Part shown: positions 32,784 to 42,074 of the stretch, in pieces
Numbering within the stretch: position 1 is the stretch's first letter
Layout: each line of letters begins with the position of its first letter
Assembly (NCBI GenBank): GCA_964461045.1
Contig: CAYWSJ010000003.1
Coordinates: 17,368 to 81,367, forward strand
Reading direction: 5' to 3'
Source of the DNA: JAGXLC01 sp964461045
GTDB lineage: Bacteria > Bacteroidota > Bacteroidia > Bacteroidales > UBA12077
DNA length: 64,000 bases
The notes under the pieces: model-generated
Told to the model about the DNA's origin: nothing
Seen by the model: the letters and a program-made list of their open reading frames with translations, nothing else
Database searches by the model: none
Made by a program: the position numbers and the translations under genes

Positions 32784-34289
32784 GTGTTAAAAGTGAAGAG
32801 AACAAATACAATACTTACCGCAATGTTATATATAGGAGGATTGCTCCTTTTCAGCATATCTGTTTCAGGGCAGAATAATACCTCAATTCAACAAATAAAA
32901 GAACTGTACAAAAACCAGAAATTTGAGGAAATATATAAAAATCTGAATAATCGGGATCCTGAAATTCCACAGAAAAAAATTTTCAAAGCACTTGCATTTT
33001 ATAACCTCTCTAAAGACCACGAAGAAATTAAAAAAACAAAGGATAGGTATTTAAAAACAATGGAGCTGATACGCTCAGCACAAAATACAATTGTTCCTGA
33101 AGATAAAACAGAAACCATTATACTGAAGGAACTTGAAAAATTGCAGACTGATATTTTTATAAAGGCAAAAAAATATTACAAAAATGGAAGAAGAAATAAG
33201 GCTGATACATACTTTAATGCCCTACACAAAACATTTAACAATTCAAACCGGCTATTCAAGAATCATTATGGGTTTGATGACACCTATTTTTTAGAAGTAC
33301 TTGAATCAAAATCCAGAATGAATCAAGAACATAAAAAGCATTATAAAAAAGAGATTCAAAAACTCTTAAACAAATATTATTATAACAATCCTAAGTTCAG
33401 GGAATGGGATAATCCTAAGTACCGCATGGCAAACACTGCAAAAAATGAAAATTATCTCAATGAGGATGAAAAAATGGTTTTCTATTTTCTGAACCTGGTA
33501 AGGATGAACCCGGAATTATTCCATGAAACATTTGTGAGGGCAAGACTTCGTGTTCGATATCACGGCGAAATAAAAATTAGTATTCCACTTTATGATACCC
33601 TAATATTAGGAAATAACTACAACAAAAAGTTATCACGTCAGGAGTTTTATAATATGCCTGTTCATAATATTTATCAAAATGAACTACCGGAAAAAACAGA
33701 AAATAGATTTATTGAAAAGAAAGCATATAAAACATCAGAAACCACAACACGATACAGGTATAATATTGATTATTCGGGGTTATATAACTACCTTAACAAC
33801 CATAAACCCGAATTGCTTGTCTTGAAAAACCTGTCAAAATTCCGATTTAGCGATCAGGGAAAACCTATTCTAATAATGAAAAGGTATGATTATAAATTTT
33901 CATTTTACAACAGAACTTACCTGGAAGAAACCCAAAACAGTTTTTATTATCAAAGCTTGTTTAAAAAGCTAAGAAGGATGAGGTCTTTAAATATAATATA
34001 TCCAGACTATGAACTCTTCAAACTTGCGGAATGCTGGGCTATAGAAGCGGGTAAAAGAGGACTGAAAGGCCACGACAGAAAAAAATGCCCCTATGGTTAT
34101 AATGCCGAAGCCTGTGATTATGGAAATAAGAATGGTTTTGATGTAGTCCTTAATTTACTTATCGACAAAGCGGTTCCAAACCTGGGTCACAGGAAAATTT
34201 TGCTTGGTGACTACACAAAAATGGGCGTTGCCATTCGTCCTCATAAACTGGATTTTAATTACAATGCTGTACTTGATTTTGGCCTTTAA
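32784..34289 (+). CDS. Secreted protein with C-terminal CAP (SCP/PR1-like) domain
   Basis: This 501-residue protein starts at a GTG at 32784, chosen because it supplies the basic n-region (MLKVKRTNT) before the hydrophobic core of a signal peptide ending in SVSGQ. The N-terminal 130 residues are helical and lysine-rich, possibly repeat-like. The middle portion carries EKMVFYFLNLVRMNPELF, the helix that starts CAP domains. The end has AECWAIEAGKRGLKGHDR, then LGHRKILLGDYTKMGVAI, the conserved CAP1 His/Glu region. CAP proteins bind lipids or sterols or act on other proteins; the role here is unknown. Its stop overlaps the convergent neighbour by 4 nt. Confidence 0.8.
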   Translation: MLKVKRTNTILTAMLYIGGLLLFSISVSGQNNTSIQQIKELYKNQKFEEIYKNLNNRDPEIPQKKIFKALAFYNLSKDHEEIKKTKDRYLKTMELIRSAQNTIVPEDKTETIILKELEKLQTDIFIKAKKYYKNGRRNKADTYFNALHKTFNNSNRLFKNHYGFDDTYFLEVLESKSRMNQEHKKHYKKEIQKLLNKYYYNNPKFREWDNPKYRMANTAKNENYLNEDEKMVFYFLNLVRMNPELFHETFVRARLRVRYHGEIKISIPLYDTLILGNNYNKKLSRQEFYNMPVHNIYQNELPEKTENRFIEKKAYKTSETTTRYRYNIDYSGLYNYLNNHKPELLVLKNLSKFRFSDQGKPILIMKRYDYKFSFYNRTYLEETQNSFYYQSLFKKLRRMRSLNIIYPDYELFKLAECWAIEAGKRGLKGHDRKKCPYGYNAEACDYGNKNGFDVVLNLLIDKAVPNLGHRKILLGDYTKMGVAIRPHKLDFNYNAVLDFGL

Positions 34290-35404
34290 TTCTCTTTTTT
34301 AGAGTTAGCAAGGTTATTTAGTCTTTCAGCCATCTCCTGCCAGAACTGATAATGAAATTCACAACTATTGGCCCTTTTTAATAATTCATGTCCGGAAACA
34401 GGTTCTTTATGCTCAGGGGAGAGATAATATTTTAAATGCTGATCATATAAATAGGGTGGCTCCGGGTGAAATTGAATTCCTATTACATTAGGATAGTATT
34501 TGTGTCGAATAGCTTCTATAACTTTTCCATCTAAAGAGGTAGCTGCTACCTCAAATTCCTTCCCTATCTTTTCTATTCCCTGGTGATGATTACTGTAAAC
34601 TAACGGTTCCTGATCCATTTTCAAAGGAAATTCGTTTTTCAGAACAATTTTATGAAAACTCCCATGAAATAATTCCAATTCCGGATGCAAAGCATTGTAA
34701 TAATTTCTGTGTATGTCATCTTTCTCTTTATCAAGCAAAGCCTCAACCTTATTAATCTTATAAATTTCACTGGGAATATCCTGATACAGGGTTCCACCTG
34801 ATGCAACGTTCATAGTTTGCATACCTAAACAAATCCCTAGAATGAAATAATCCGGATGTTTTTTCAAAAAAGGTTCGAAATCATTGTTTTGCGTACCTCC
34901 TATAAGGTGAAAAAGAAAGGATGCTTCATTGTAATGTCTGTTAGGATCATAAATATTTGTCAGTAAACTCGTTCTCTCACCATATAGAAATGGAGGCATG
35001 TCTGGCCCTCCAAAAAAAATAACACCTTCTGAGTTCAAAAAAATCTTTTTGAAATCATCGCTTAGTTTGTTTCTGCCATAAAGTTTATCCGGGTGAATAC
35101 TCTCCCTGGTATAATGAAGATAAAAATCACCAGCTAGTTCTGCTGTATCCAAATATTTAATAGTTCTATCATAATTGTATCTCTCACCGGAATGGTAAAC
35201 ACCTACAAAATTATAATCCCCGGGAGATAAAATTTCTTTTTTCAACAAGTTATTTATTGTCTTGATATTTGAAACTGTTGGATGCATTAAAACAAGATGA
35301 GCACTTTCAGAATTTTTCGCTTGATTGCTAAAATAATCCTGGGCAAACAAACTTGCAGGCATTAACAAAAAAAGCATAATTATCTTACTTACAGGCTTTT
35401 TCAT
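34286..35404 (-). CDS. Exported class I glutamine amidotransferase-like (peptidase C26 type) protein
   Basis: This 372-residue protein has a signal peptide (MKKPVSKIIMLFLLMPASLFAQ). The class I GATase triad is present: the nucleophile in FILGICLGMQTMNVASGG near residue 195, and the His and Glu in IGIQFHPEPPYLY near 322. The region SNHHQGIEKIGKEF resembles the gamma-glutamyl-GABA hydrolase (C26) family. An exported member is unusual, since most are cytoplasmic. It might process gamma-glutamyl peptides or amidated cell-wall stems in the periplasm. The substrate is not known. Confidence 0.83.
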   Translation of the reverse strand: MKKPVSKIIMLFLLMPASLFAQDYFSNQAKNSESAHLVLMHPTVSNIKTINNLLKKEILSPGDYNFVGVYHSGERYNYDRTIKYLDTAELAGDFYLHYTRESIHPDKLYGRNKLSDDFKKIFLNSEGVIFFGGPDMPPFLYGERTSLLTNIYDPNRHYNEASFLFHLIGGTQNNDFEPFLKKHPDYFILGICLGMQTMNVASGGTLYQDIPSEIYKINKVEALLDKEKDDIHRNYYNALHPELELFHGSFHKIVLKNEFPLKMDQEPLVYSNHHQGIEKIGKEFEVAATSLDGKVIEAIRHKYYPNVIGIQFHPEPPYLYDQHLKYYLSPEHKEPVSGHELLKRANSCEFHYQFWQEMAERLNNLANSKKEN

Positions 35405-35453
35405 AATTCAAGGAATATATTAAAATTTTACTCTTTAAAATGATTTTAAATTT

Positions 35454-35461
35454 TAACTTTG
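35454..35461 (+). promoter_or_regulatory. -7 box (TAACTTTG) about 160 nt upstream of lipA, followed by a short hairpin
   Basis: TAACTTTG matches TAnnTTTG. A perfect inverted repeat AAGGAA-ACG-TTCCTT (35466-35480) followed by a T-rich stretch lies just after the predicted start, and a 19-codon frame with AGAGGA before its ATG occupies 35510-35569. The arrangement could be an attenuating leader for lipA-lipB-recJ, or chance. Confidence 0.35.
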
Positions 35462-35620
35462 CATTAAGGAAACGTTCCTTTTATTTTTATTCAAAAATTC
35501 CCAGAGGAAATGAATAAAAATAACATGATAAATTACACAAGACCAATTAAATGTATTTTTTTCTTGTGAAAAATTTTAGTTTAAATATATATAAATCTTA
35601 CCTTAAATCAAGGCATTTGT

Positions 35621-36481
35621 ATGAATAAAAAAAATAAAGCAAAAGGAAGATTACCTCGCTGGATGAAGATGGAGATGCCAAAAGGTGAAATTTATTCCAA
35701 ACTTAAAAACAGAGTCCAGGAAAACAATCTGCATACAATCTGCACAAGCGGAAAATGTCCGAATATAGGAGAATGCTGGAACCGTGGTACAGCAACCTTT
35801 ATGATTCTTGGAGATATTTGTACAAGATCGTGCAAATTCTGTGGGGTTACTACAGGAAAACCTTTACCTCCAGACCCAAAGGAACCTGAAAAAGTAGCCA
35901 GAACTATAGAGATAATGGGCATTAAACATGCAGTAATTACTTCGGTTGACAGAGATGATCTTGATGACGGGGGAGCAGAAATATGGGCAGAAACCATAAA
36001 GAAAATAAAGGAAAGAAATCGAATTACAGTTGAAGGGCTTATTCCTGATTTTGATGGAAAACGGAATTTAATTGACAAGGTAATTGCGGCTAAACCAGAT
36101 GTTATTTCGCATAATCTTGAAACCGTACGAAGACTAACACCTCAAATTAGAAGCAGAGCAGAATACGACAGAAGTCTTGGAGTACTAGAATATATTGCCA
36201 GGTCCGGAGTAAACGCTAAGTCTGGAATTATGCTGGGACTTGGAGAAGAGGAAGAAGAAATTTTTGAAACCATGGATGATCTTTTAGCTGTCGGTTGTAA
36301 AATCCTTACAATTGGTCAATACTTACAACCCGGCCCCGACAATCATCCCGTGATAAAATTCGTAGAACCTGAAAAATTTAAACTCTACGAAAAAACAGGT
36401 TTGGAAAAAGGCTTCCGGTTTGTTGAAAGCAGTCCGTTGGTCAGATCTTCTTATCATGCTGAAAAGCACGTAAAAGCATAA
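35621..36481 (+). CDS. lipA: Lipoyl synthase
   Basis: LipA is a radical SAM enzyme that inserts two sulfur atoms into protein-bound octanoyl groups. The auxiliary cluster ligands are C41, C46 and C52 in CTSGKCPNIGEC, and the SAM cluster ligands are C67, C71 and C74 in CTRSCKFC. DRDDLDDGGAEIWA and the conserved C-terminal serine in SSPLVRSSYHAEKH complete the family signature. The length of 286 residues is normal. It is followed 7 nt downstream by lipB, then recJ, as one operon. Its products serve the lipoate-dependent complexes that use Lpd. Confidence 0.98.
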   Translation: MNKKNKAKGRLPRWMKMEMPKGEIYSKLKNRVQENNLHTICTSGKCPNIGECWNRGTATFMILGDICTRSCKFCGVTTGKPLPPDPKEPEKVARTIEIMGIKHAVITSVDRDDLDDGGAEIWAETIKKIKERNRITVEGLIPDFDGKRNLIDKVIAAKPDVISHNLETVRRLTPQIRSRAEYDRSLGVLEYIARSGVNAKSGIMLGLGEEEEEIFETMDDLLAVGCKILTIGQYLQPGPDNHPVIKFVEPEKFKLYEKTGLEKGFRFVESSPLVRSSYHAEKHVKA

Positions 36482-36488
36482 GAAAAAA

Positions 36489-37175
36489 ATGAATAATATT
36501 AAAGTTAAATATGAGGATTTAGGTGTCATCGACTACAAAGAAGCCTGGGATTATCAGGAAGAAAAATTCGATGAGATTGTAGAAGCTAAAAAGAAAAATC
36601 TTGAAACAAATAATTATTTATTGTTTTGTGAGCATCCTCATGTATATACCTTAGGCAAAAGTGGCGAGCATAACAATCTACTAATCAGCGATGAGTTTCT
36701 GAAAAAAATAAATGCCACTTATTACAAAATAAACAGGGGAGGCGACATCACATATCATGGCCCGGGGCAAATTGTGGGATACCCTATTCTCAACCTGGAA
36801 GCACTAAATATTGGAATAAAGGAATATATTCATAAACTGGAAGAAGCAATAATAAATACACTTCAAGAATATAACCTTAAAGCAGAGAGACTTGATGGCG
36901 CTACAGGTGTTTGGCTTGATACAAATAAAACGGGACAATCAAGAAAAATTTGCGCAATTGGAGTTCGGGCCAGCAAATTTGTTACCATGCACGGATTTGC
37001 ATTTAACATAAACACCGATCTGAATTATTTCAACCATATAAACCCGTGTGGTTTTACTGACAAAGGGGTTACTTCGCTACAAAAGGAAACCGGTAAAAAA
37101 ATTGATTTTGAAGAGACCAAGAAAATATTGAAACAAAAAATTCAGGATATTTTTCAAATGGATTATAAAAAATAA
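36489..37175 (+). CDS. lipB: Octanoyl-ACP:protein octanoyltransferase
   Basis: LipB transfers octanoate from acyl carrier protein to lipoyl domains, the step before LipA. RGGDITYHGPGQIVGYPIL is the substrate-binding signature. The catalytic lysine and cysteine are in RKICAIGVR and NPCGF. The length of 228 residues and the N-terminal EDLGVIDYKEAWDYQE are typical. It sits between lipA (7 nt) and recJ (18 nt), consistent with one transcript. Confidence 0.97.
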   Translation: MNNIKVKYEDLGVIDYKEAWDYQEEKFDEIVEAKKKNLETNNYLLFCEHPHVYTLGKSGEHNNLLISDEFLKKINATYYKINRGGDITYHGPGQIVGYPILNLEALNIGIKEYIHKLEEAIINTLQEYNLKAERLDGATGVWLDTNKTGQSRKICAIGVRASKFVTMHGFAFNINTDLNYFNHINPCGFTDKGVTSLQKETGKKIDFEETKKILKQKIQDIFQMDYKK

Positions 37176-37193
37176 AAGAAGGCACTAATAATT

Positions 37194-38915
37194 ATGCACA
37201 AAAAATGGGTATTTAAAGAAAAACCAAATGAAGAAAAAGAGATTAAGCTTGCTGAAGAGCTAAATATAAGCAGGCTCCTCTCCCGTCTTTTGTTGCAACG
37301 CGGAATTAACTCGTTTGAAAATGCAAAAAAATTTTTTCGTCCGGAATTGGAAAGTCTCTACGATCCTTTTAAGATGAAGGATATGAATCGTGCTGTTGAA
37401 AGAATCGAGGAGGCAATTCTGAACAATCAAAAGATTTTGGTCTACGGCGATTATGATGTAGATGGAACCACCTCAGTCGCTTTAGTTTATTCCTTTCTGA
37501 AAAAATTCTATAACAACATTGATTACTATATCCCTGACAGGTATGAGGAAGGATATGGAGTATCCTACAAAGGTATTAATTACGCCAGGGAAAATGATAT
37601 TTCACTGATTATCACACTTGATTGTGGCATAAAAGCAATAAAAAAAGTTGATTACGCCCGGAAAAACCACATTGATGTAATTATTTGTGATCATCACACT
37701 CCTGAAAAAAAGTTGCCAAAGGCTGTGGCTGTTCTGGATCCCAAAAGACCCGATGACAACTACCCGTTCAAAGAGTTAAGCGGTTGCGGAGTAGGCTTCA
37801 AATTACTGCAGGCATTTGCCATAACAAATAATATAAGCTTCAAAGAGTTATATCCTTTCCTCGATCTTGTAGCAGTTAGTATTGCTTCGGATATTGTTCC
37901 TATTATTGATGAAAACAGAATCCTTACCTATTATGGATTAAAGCAACTCAATAAAAATCCGCGCACAGGCTTAAAAGCAATCATTAAAGTTTCAGGGCTG
38001 AATAGCCATAAGAAAAAAATTGCGGTAGAAGATGTTGTGTTCAGAATCGGCCCCAGAATCAATGCAACCGGAAGAATTGAGTCAGCCAGAAGTGCAGTGG
38101 AATTGCTTATTACTACCAATCAGCAAAAAGCCGACCAGATGGCGGTAAAGGTAAATTCATGCAACGATGCACGAAAGAATATCGACCGGAATATCACACA
38201 GGATGCTATAAAAATGACCTCGATAGAACCAGGGGTGAATGAAAAAAAATCAACTGTCCTTTATAACCCTAACTGGCATAAAGGCGTTGTTGGTATAGTA
38301 GCTTCCAGGATGATCGAGATCTATTACAGGCCTACAATTATCCTGACAGCATCAAACGGGCTGGCAACAGGCTCGGCACGTTCCATACCGGGTTTCGATG
38401 TTTACCAGGCACTGGAACAGTGCAGTGATCTTCTTGAAAACTTTGGCGGACATACTTATGCAGCCGGACTGACACTTGACATTAATAATATAGAACCGTT
38501 TAAAAAGCGTTTTGAAAATATTGCCGAAAACACAATAACCGAAGAACAAATGATCCCGCATATTGAAGTCGATGCAGAAATAGATTTCAGCGAGATTACA
38601 CCAAGTTTCTTTAAGGTGCTCAACCAGTTTCAACCTTTCGGCCCACAAAACCTGGCCCCTATATTTGTTGCAAGAAATGTGAGAGACACTGGAATGGCCA
38701 GGCTCGTAGGCTCAAGCAAGGAGCACGTAAAACTTACTTTAGCACAGGAAAACTCAAGTGAAATACAGTTCCCGGGTATTGCATTTCAGCAGGCTAACCA
38801 TTATCATGCCATTCACAATAGCAAACCTTTTGATATTTGCTTTGCTATTGAAGAAAATCACTTTAAAGGCAAAACCACATTGCAGCTAAACATCAAAGAT
38901 ATTAAGCAACGGTAA
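37194..38915 (+). CDS. recJ: Single-stranded-DNA exonuclease RecJ
   Basis: RecJ degrades single-stranded DNA 5' to 3' in recombination and mismatch repair. The DHH phosphoesterase motifs are visible: VYGDYDVDGTTSVAL near residue 83, TLDCGIKA near 142, and CDHHTPEKKLP near 163. The DHHA1 domain has GSARSIPGFDVYQAL and FGGHTYAAGLTLD near 390-425. The length of 573 residues is normal. It is the third gene after lipA and lipB, and its stop lies 2 nt from the end of the convergent outer-membrane barrel gene. Confidence 0.97.
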   Translation: MHKKWVFKEKPNEEKEIKLAEELNISRLLSRLLLQRGINSFENAKKFFRPELESLYDPFKMKDMNRAVERIEEAILNNQKILVYGDYDVDGTTSVALVYSFLKKFYNNIDYYIPDRYEEGYGVSYKGINYARENDISLIITLDCGIKAIKKVDYARKNHIDVIICDHHTPEKKLPKAVAVLDPKRPDDNYPFKELSGCGVGFKLLQAFAITNNISFKELYPFLDLVAVSIASDIVPIIDENRILTYYGLKQLNKNPRTGLKAIIKVSGLNSHKKKIAVEDVVFRIGPRINATGRIESARSAVELLITTNQQKADQMAVKVNSCNDARKNIDRNITQDAIKMTSIEPGVNEKKSTVLYNPNWHKGVVGIVASRMIEIYYRPTIILTASNGLATGSARSIPGFDVYQALEQCSDLLENFGGHTYAAGLTLDINNIEPFKKRFENIAENTITEEQMIPHIEVDAEIDFSEITPSFFKVLNQFQPFGPQNLAPIFVARNVRDTGMARLVGSSKEHVKLTLAQENSSEIQFPGIAFQQANHYHAIHNSKPFDICFAIEENHFKGKTTLQLNIKDIKQR

Positions 38916-38917
38916 TT

Positions 38918-40987
38918 CTACCACTTAATCCTTAATTGCATTTTCAAACTGGTTTTAGTATTTCCATCAATCTTATTAAGACCACTTCCAATAGAATTTT
39001 TATCTGTATAATAAAACCTTCCAAGCTTCAAATAAAAAGTAACAGGTTCATAATTATATTTTACATTGATGTAATAACGGAATCCTTTGGAATAATAAGC
39101 TGGAATACTAAAATTATATAATAGATCTTGTTCATAGGAATAAAGGCTCGATTGATAGCTATCAGTATCAAAAATACCATAACGGAAATCCAGCTCCAGC
39201 GGCAGTTTTCTTAACCGCCACGAAAAATCCTGGCAAATCAGAATACCTTGTTCATAGGTATCATCGCTTAAATAACATTCTGTAAATGATATCCTGTTTT
39301 GTAACTTCAAAAATTCAGAAATATCATACTTAACATTCAACCTCAGTTTATACTTATTTTCATACATCAACCCTGGCAGTAATGATTGTGATTTCTGATA
39401 ATTAACCTCTTCTTCACTGTATTGATAGCGGATATAAAATTCAAAGTCGCGATAAACCGGAAAATTTAAATTAACCAGGCTGCTCCAACCTTCAGAAGGA
39501 GAATCAGTAAGATAAGTTATCCAGGTATGCTGGTAACTATCAAATGAAACACTGGCAATTAACCAGGATAATAACTCCATATTCAGCCCTACGTATAAAC
39601 CTTTCTCATTAGGAAATGTAGAAGATTCAGAAAAAGGGTCTGCATAAAGTGCCTGGTATTCACGGTGATAATTCCGATAAACCAATGCAATTCCTAACTT
39701 TTCTGTAAGCTGAGCCTGTAATCCACTCAACCAGGCCGCATGGCATAAATCTGAAGATGCGACTTCACCAAACAAAAAATACTGTTTAAAAGAATATTTA
39801 TAATCCAGTCCCAAAACAAAATTCTCATTGCCTGAAAACTGATATAACTTGTATGGCTTGAATGATTTTTCAATATCTCCTTCAAAAGTTGCAAAGATCC
39901 CTGATAAACCCAGCTCAAAATGATCTTTCCGGAAAAGAATGTTTGCTCCCATAACCTTTTCACTAAGAATCCGCTCATCTTCAATTTCCCGTGGAAGACG
40001 GTGATATCCGGTGGTCTGGAAGGAGCTAAATATAGGAATTTCGTTCTTCTGACCTGTAAAATTGGCATCAATATTTTTACTGGAATAAAAAGCAGAATAT
40101 TCAAAATTATCATGAAGAAATGTACAGGCAGTTCCCCGGAAAAAACGATTCTCATCAGACGAGGTGTACTTTTTAACGGGATCTCCTTTTCGCATTACTC
40201 TCAGCACATAGGGTGATTTATCAAAACTGAAGCCACTCCACACTGTCAACCCCTGGCCAAAATTAATGCTATAATCGCCCAAAGCTAAATTTTTTAGCCA
40301 TTTTTCACCCTGATAAAGAAAATGAAAAGAATGATAATCAAAACCATAATAATTGGATCCCGACAAAAACTCCTCCCCTGGATCTTTCTCTGCGGTAAAG
40401 CCTAAAAATAGCCTGCGATCTAAATTAAATTTATACTGAGTGTAAAGTTTATAAGGATCACCAAGAAATAAGTTCTTATCCCCTTCTTTATTTAAATAGC
40501 CTCTGCGTTTTTCCAGTATTCGTTCAGCTTTAACCAATAATTGATGCGAACCGTAATTTACTACCTGCCCAGGCTTCAAATCAATTATTGATCTTCCCCT
40601 GTTTTCATCTACAGGTGATACTTCTGTAAAAATTCTGAGCTTACGCACCAGTTTTTTGTCAAATCCAAAAACAACCTGTAATTCATAAATTGACTGAAGT
40701 GCCCCATTTCTAGAAATATAATCAAGAAGACTTTGAATTTGAAAACTATTCAACAGGTGTAAATCATTCAAATTAGCTTCTGTTGCATCATTAAGATTAA
40801 GTTTATTTTCAGAAAAGAAAAAAAGATCTCTAAAAATTTCTTCTGCAGAAGATTTGTTTTCCTCTTCAGAGACAATATTCTCCGTTAAATCTTCGATAAT
40901 TTCTCTAATATCAGAGTTCTGACAGTACAAACTCTGAGAAATTGAAAGAAACAGAAAAACAAACGAAAACAAACCCATTTCCTTCAT
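38918..40987 (-). CDS. Outer-membrane beta-barrel with N-terminal helix-hairpin-helix motifs
   Basis: I used the ATG at 40987 rather than the TTG at 40993. The 689-residue product has a signal peptide (to about 23). A helix-hairpin-helix region follows, LNDATEANLNDLHLLNSFQIQSLL and QSIYELQVVFGFDKKLVRKLR (read in parts, about 57-110), resembling ComEA. The rest, to a terminal Trp (MQLRIKW), is a long predicted beta-barrel of alternating aromatic strands. HHH motifs usually bind DNA, so an exported barrel with HHH is notable. Whether it contacts DNA is unknown. It lies 7 nt downstream of the PorV-like gene in a two-gene operon. Confidence 0.75.
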   Translation of the reverse strand: MKEMGLFSFVFLFLSISQSLYCQNSDIREIIEDLTENIVSEEENKSSAEEIFRDLFFFSENKLNLNDATEANLNDLHLLNSFQIQSLLDYISRNGALQSIYELQVVFGFDKKLVRKLRIFTEVSPVDENRGRSIIDLKPGQVVNYGSHQLLVKAERILEKRRGYLNKEGDKNLFLGDPYKLYTQYKFNLDRRLFLGFTAEKDPGEEFLSGSNYYGFDYHSFHFLYQGEKWLKNLALGDYSINFGQGLTVWSGFSFDKSPYVLRVMRKGDPVKKYTSSDENRFFRGTACTFLHDNFEYSAFYSSKNIDANFTGQKNEIPIFSSFQTTGYHRLPREIEDERILSEKVMGANILFRKDHFELGLSGIFATFEGDIEKSFKPYKLYQFSGNENFVLGLDYKYSFKQYFLFGEVASSDLCHAAWLSGLQAQLTEKLGIALVYRNYHREYQALYADPFSESSTFPNEKGLYVGLNMELLSWLIASVSFDSYQHTWITYLTDSPSEGWSSLVNLNFPVYRDFEFYIRYQYSEEEVNYQKSQSLLPGLMYENKYKLRLNVKYDISEFLKLQNRISFTECYLSDDTYEQGILICQDFSWRLRKLPLELDFRYGIFDTDSYQSSLYSYEQDLLYNFSIPAYYSKGFRYYINVKYNYEPVTFYLKLGRFYYTDKNSIGSGLNKIDGNTKTSLKMQLRIKW

Positions 40988-40994
40988 AATCAAA

Positions 40995-41801
40995 CTATAG
41001 ATTTACCTGTAATGAAAAATTTGGCACATACCCAAGTACCTGATGCCTGTAAAAGGCCAGATCAACAATAAAATTATTCAACTGATAACCCATGCCAAAA
41101 GAAAAAACCACTGGATTAACAATAACTCCTGCGCGCAAATTAAAGTTTTTCAAAAAGGAATATTCAAGTCCCGTTTTGACAGAGGAATTGTGCTCACTTT
41201 CTTTCTCAATTTCAAGTGTCGTCATCACCCGGGAATCAAATGAATAAGCACAGCCAAGCCGAAAAACAGATGGAATATAAGCTTTAGGATAACTATAATA
41301 ACTATTCGCTGGATTGTAAGCATGAACCCCAACATATAACTCATCAAATGGCTTATACAGGATACCAGCCTCAAAAGTAATCTGCGCAAGATCATCCTCA
41401 ACTCCATGAATATGTGTGGAGTAATAATCAATCTGTACACCCAGGGAAAAAGACTCCCCAAGCAGCTTACCAAAAGCCAAACCGGCCTTTATTTCATTGT
41501 ACTTTGAATAACCGTAATAGGTCCCGCTTGAAGCAAAAGTACCAGTTGAAGTGGGATAAACAAAGGCAACAGACTGATAACTCATTTCCCTGATCATTCC
41601 CATATTATGATAGATTCCTGCTGACATTTGATTAATATATGCCAGTCCTGCCTGATTATTAAATACAGACCAAAAATCAGGTAACATCACAGTAGCATAT
41701 GCCATAGCCGCTGAACGAGCCCCTGATGGATATTTTTTATCGCTGCCAAAAGTGGGAACAATCAGCAATACCAAAAGTAATGCTAAAATAGTTCTTTTCA
41801 T
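40995..41801 (-). CDS. PorV/PorQ-like outer-membrane barrel protein
   Basis: I chose the ATG at 41801 because it gives a clean signal peptide (MKRTILALLLVLLIVPTFGS). The rest is a FadL/PorV-type barrel with a typical start, PSGARSAAMAYATVMLPDFWSVFNNQAGLAY, seen in UPF0164/PorQ-like proteins (read in parts), and ends in LQVNL. Relatives in Bacteroidota act as outer-membrane partners in type IX secretion or assembly. No other T9SS component lies in the window. It is the first gene of a two-gene unit with the HHH barrel. Confidence 0.78.
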   Translation of the reverse strand: MKRTILALLLVLLIVPTFGSDKKYPSGARSAAMAYATVMLPDFWSVFNNQAGLAYINQMSAGIYHNMGMIREMSYQSVAFVYPTSTGTFASSGTYYGYSKYNEIKAGLAFGKLLGESFSLGVQIDYYSTHIHGVEDDLAQITFEAGILYKPFDELYVGVHAYNPANSYYSYPKAYIPSVFRLGCAYSFDSRVMTTLEIEKESEHNSSVKTGLEYSFLKNFNLRAGVIVNPVVFSFGMGYQLNNFIVDLAFYRHQVLGYVPNFSLQVNL

Positions 41802-42041
41802 AAGTTTCCAGAAAAATGATGTATGAAGATAAGTATAAAATAATAATAAACAAAACAACTAAAAAGAATTGAACAGAATGACTTTTTTAACAGGAATCAA
41901 AAATTAGTTGCATCCCTAAAGCTGTTTTTATTTTATTTGATAATTCTGCACACCAAATTCTGAAAAGGTTATTATTCATAGATTTAACATAAATAAAAAT
42001 GAAACATGATATGTCTCATTCTAAATTCTTTATAAAAAATG

Positions 42042-42049
42042 TATATTTG
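42042..42049 (+). promoter_or_regulatory. -7 box (TATATTTG) of the SnoaL-like lipoprotein gene
   Basis: This exact TAnnTTTG match lies 25 nt before the ATG at 42075, which makes the upstream in-frame ATG at 42039 unlikely as a start. Confidence 0.5.
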
Positions 42050-42074
42050 GCATTTCGTTTCTAAGCTAAAAAAA

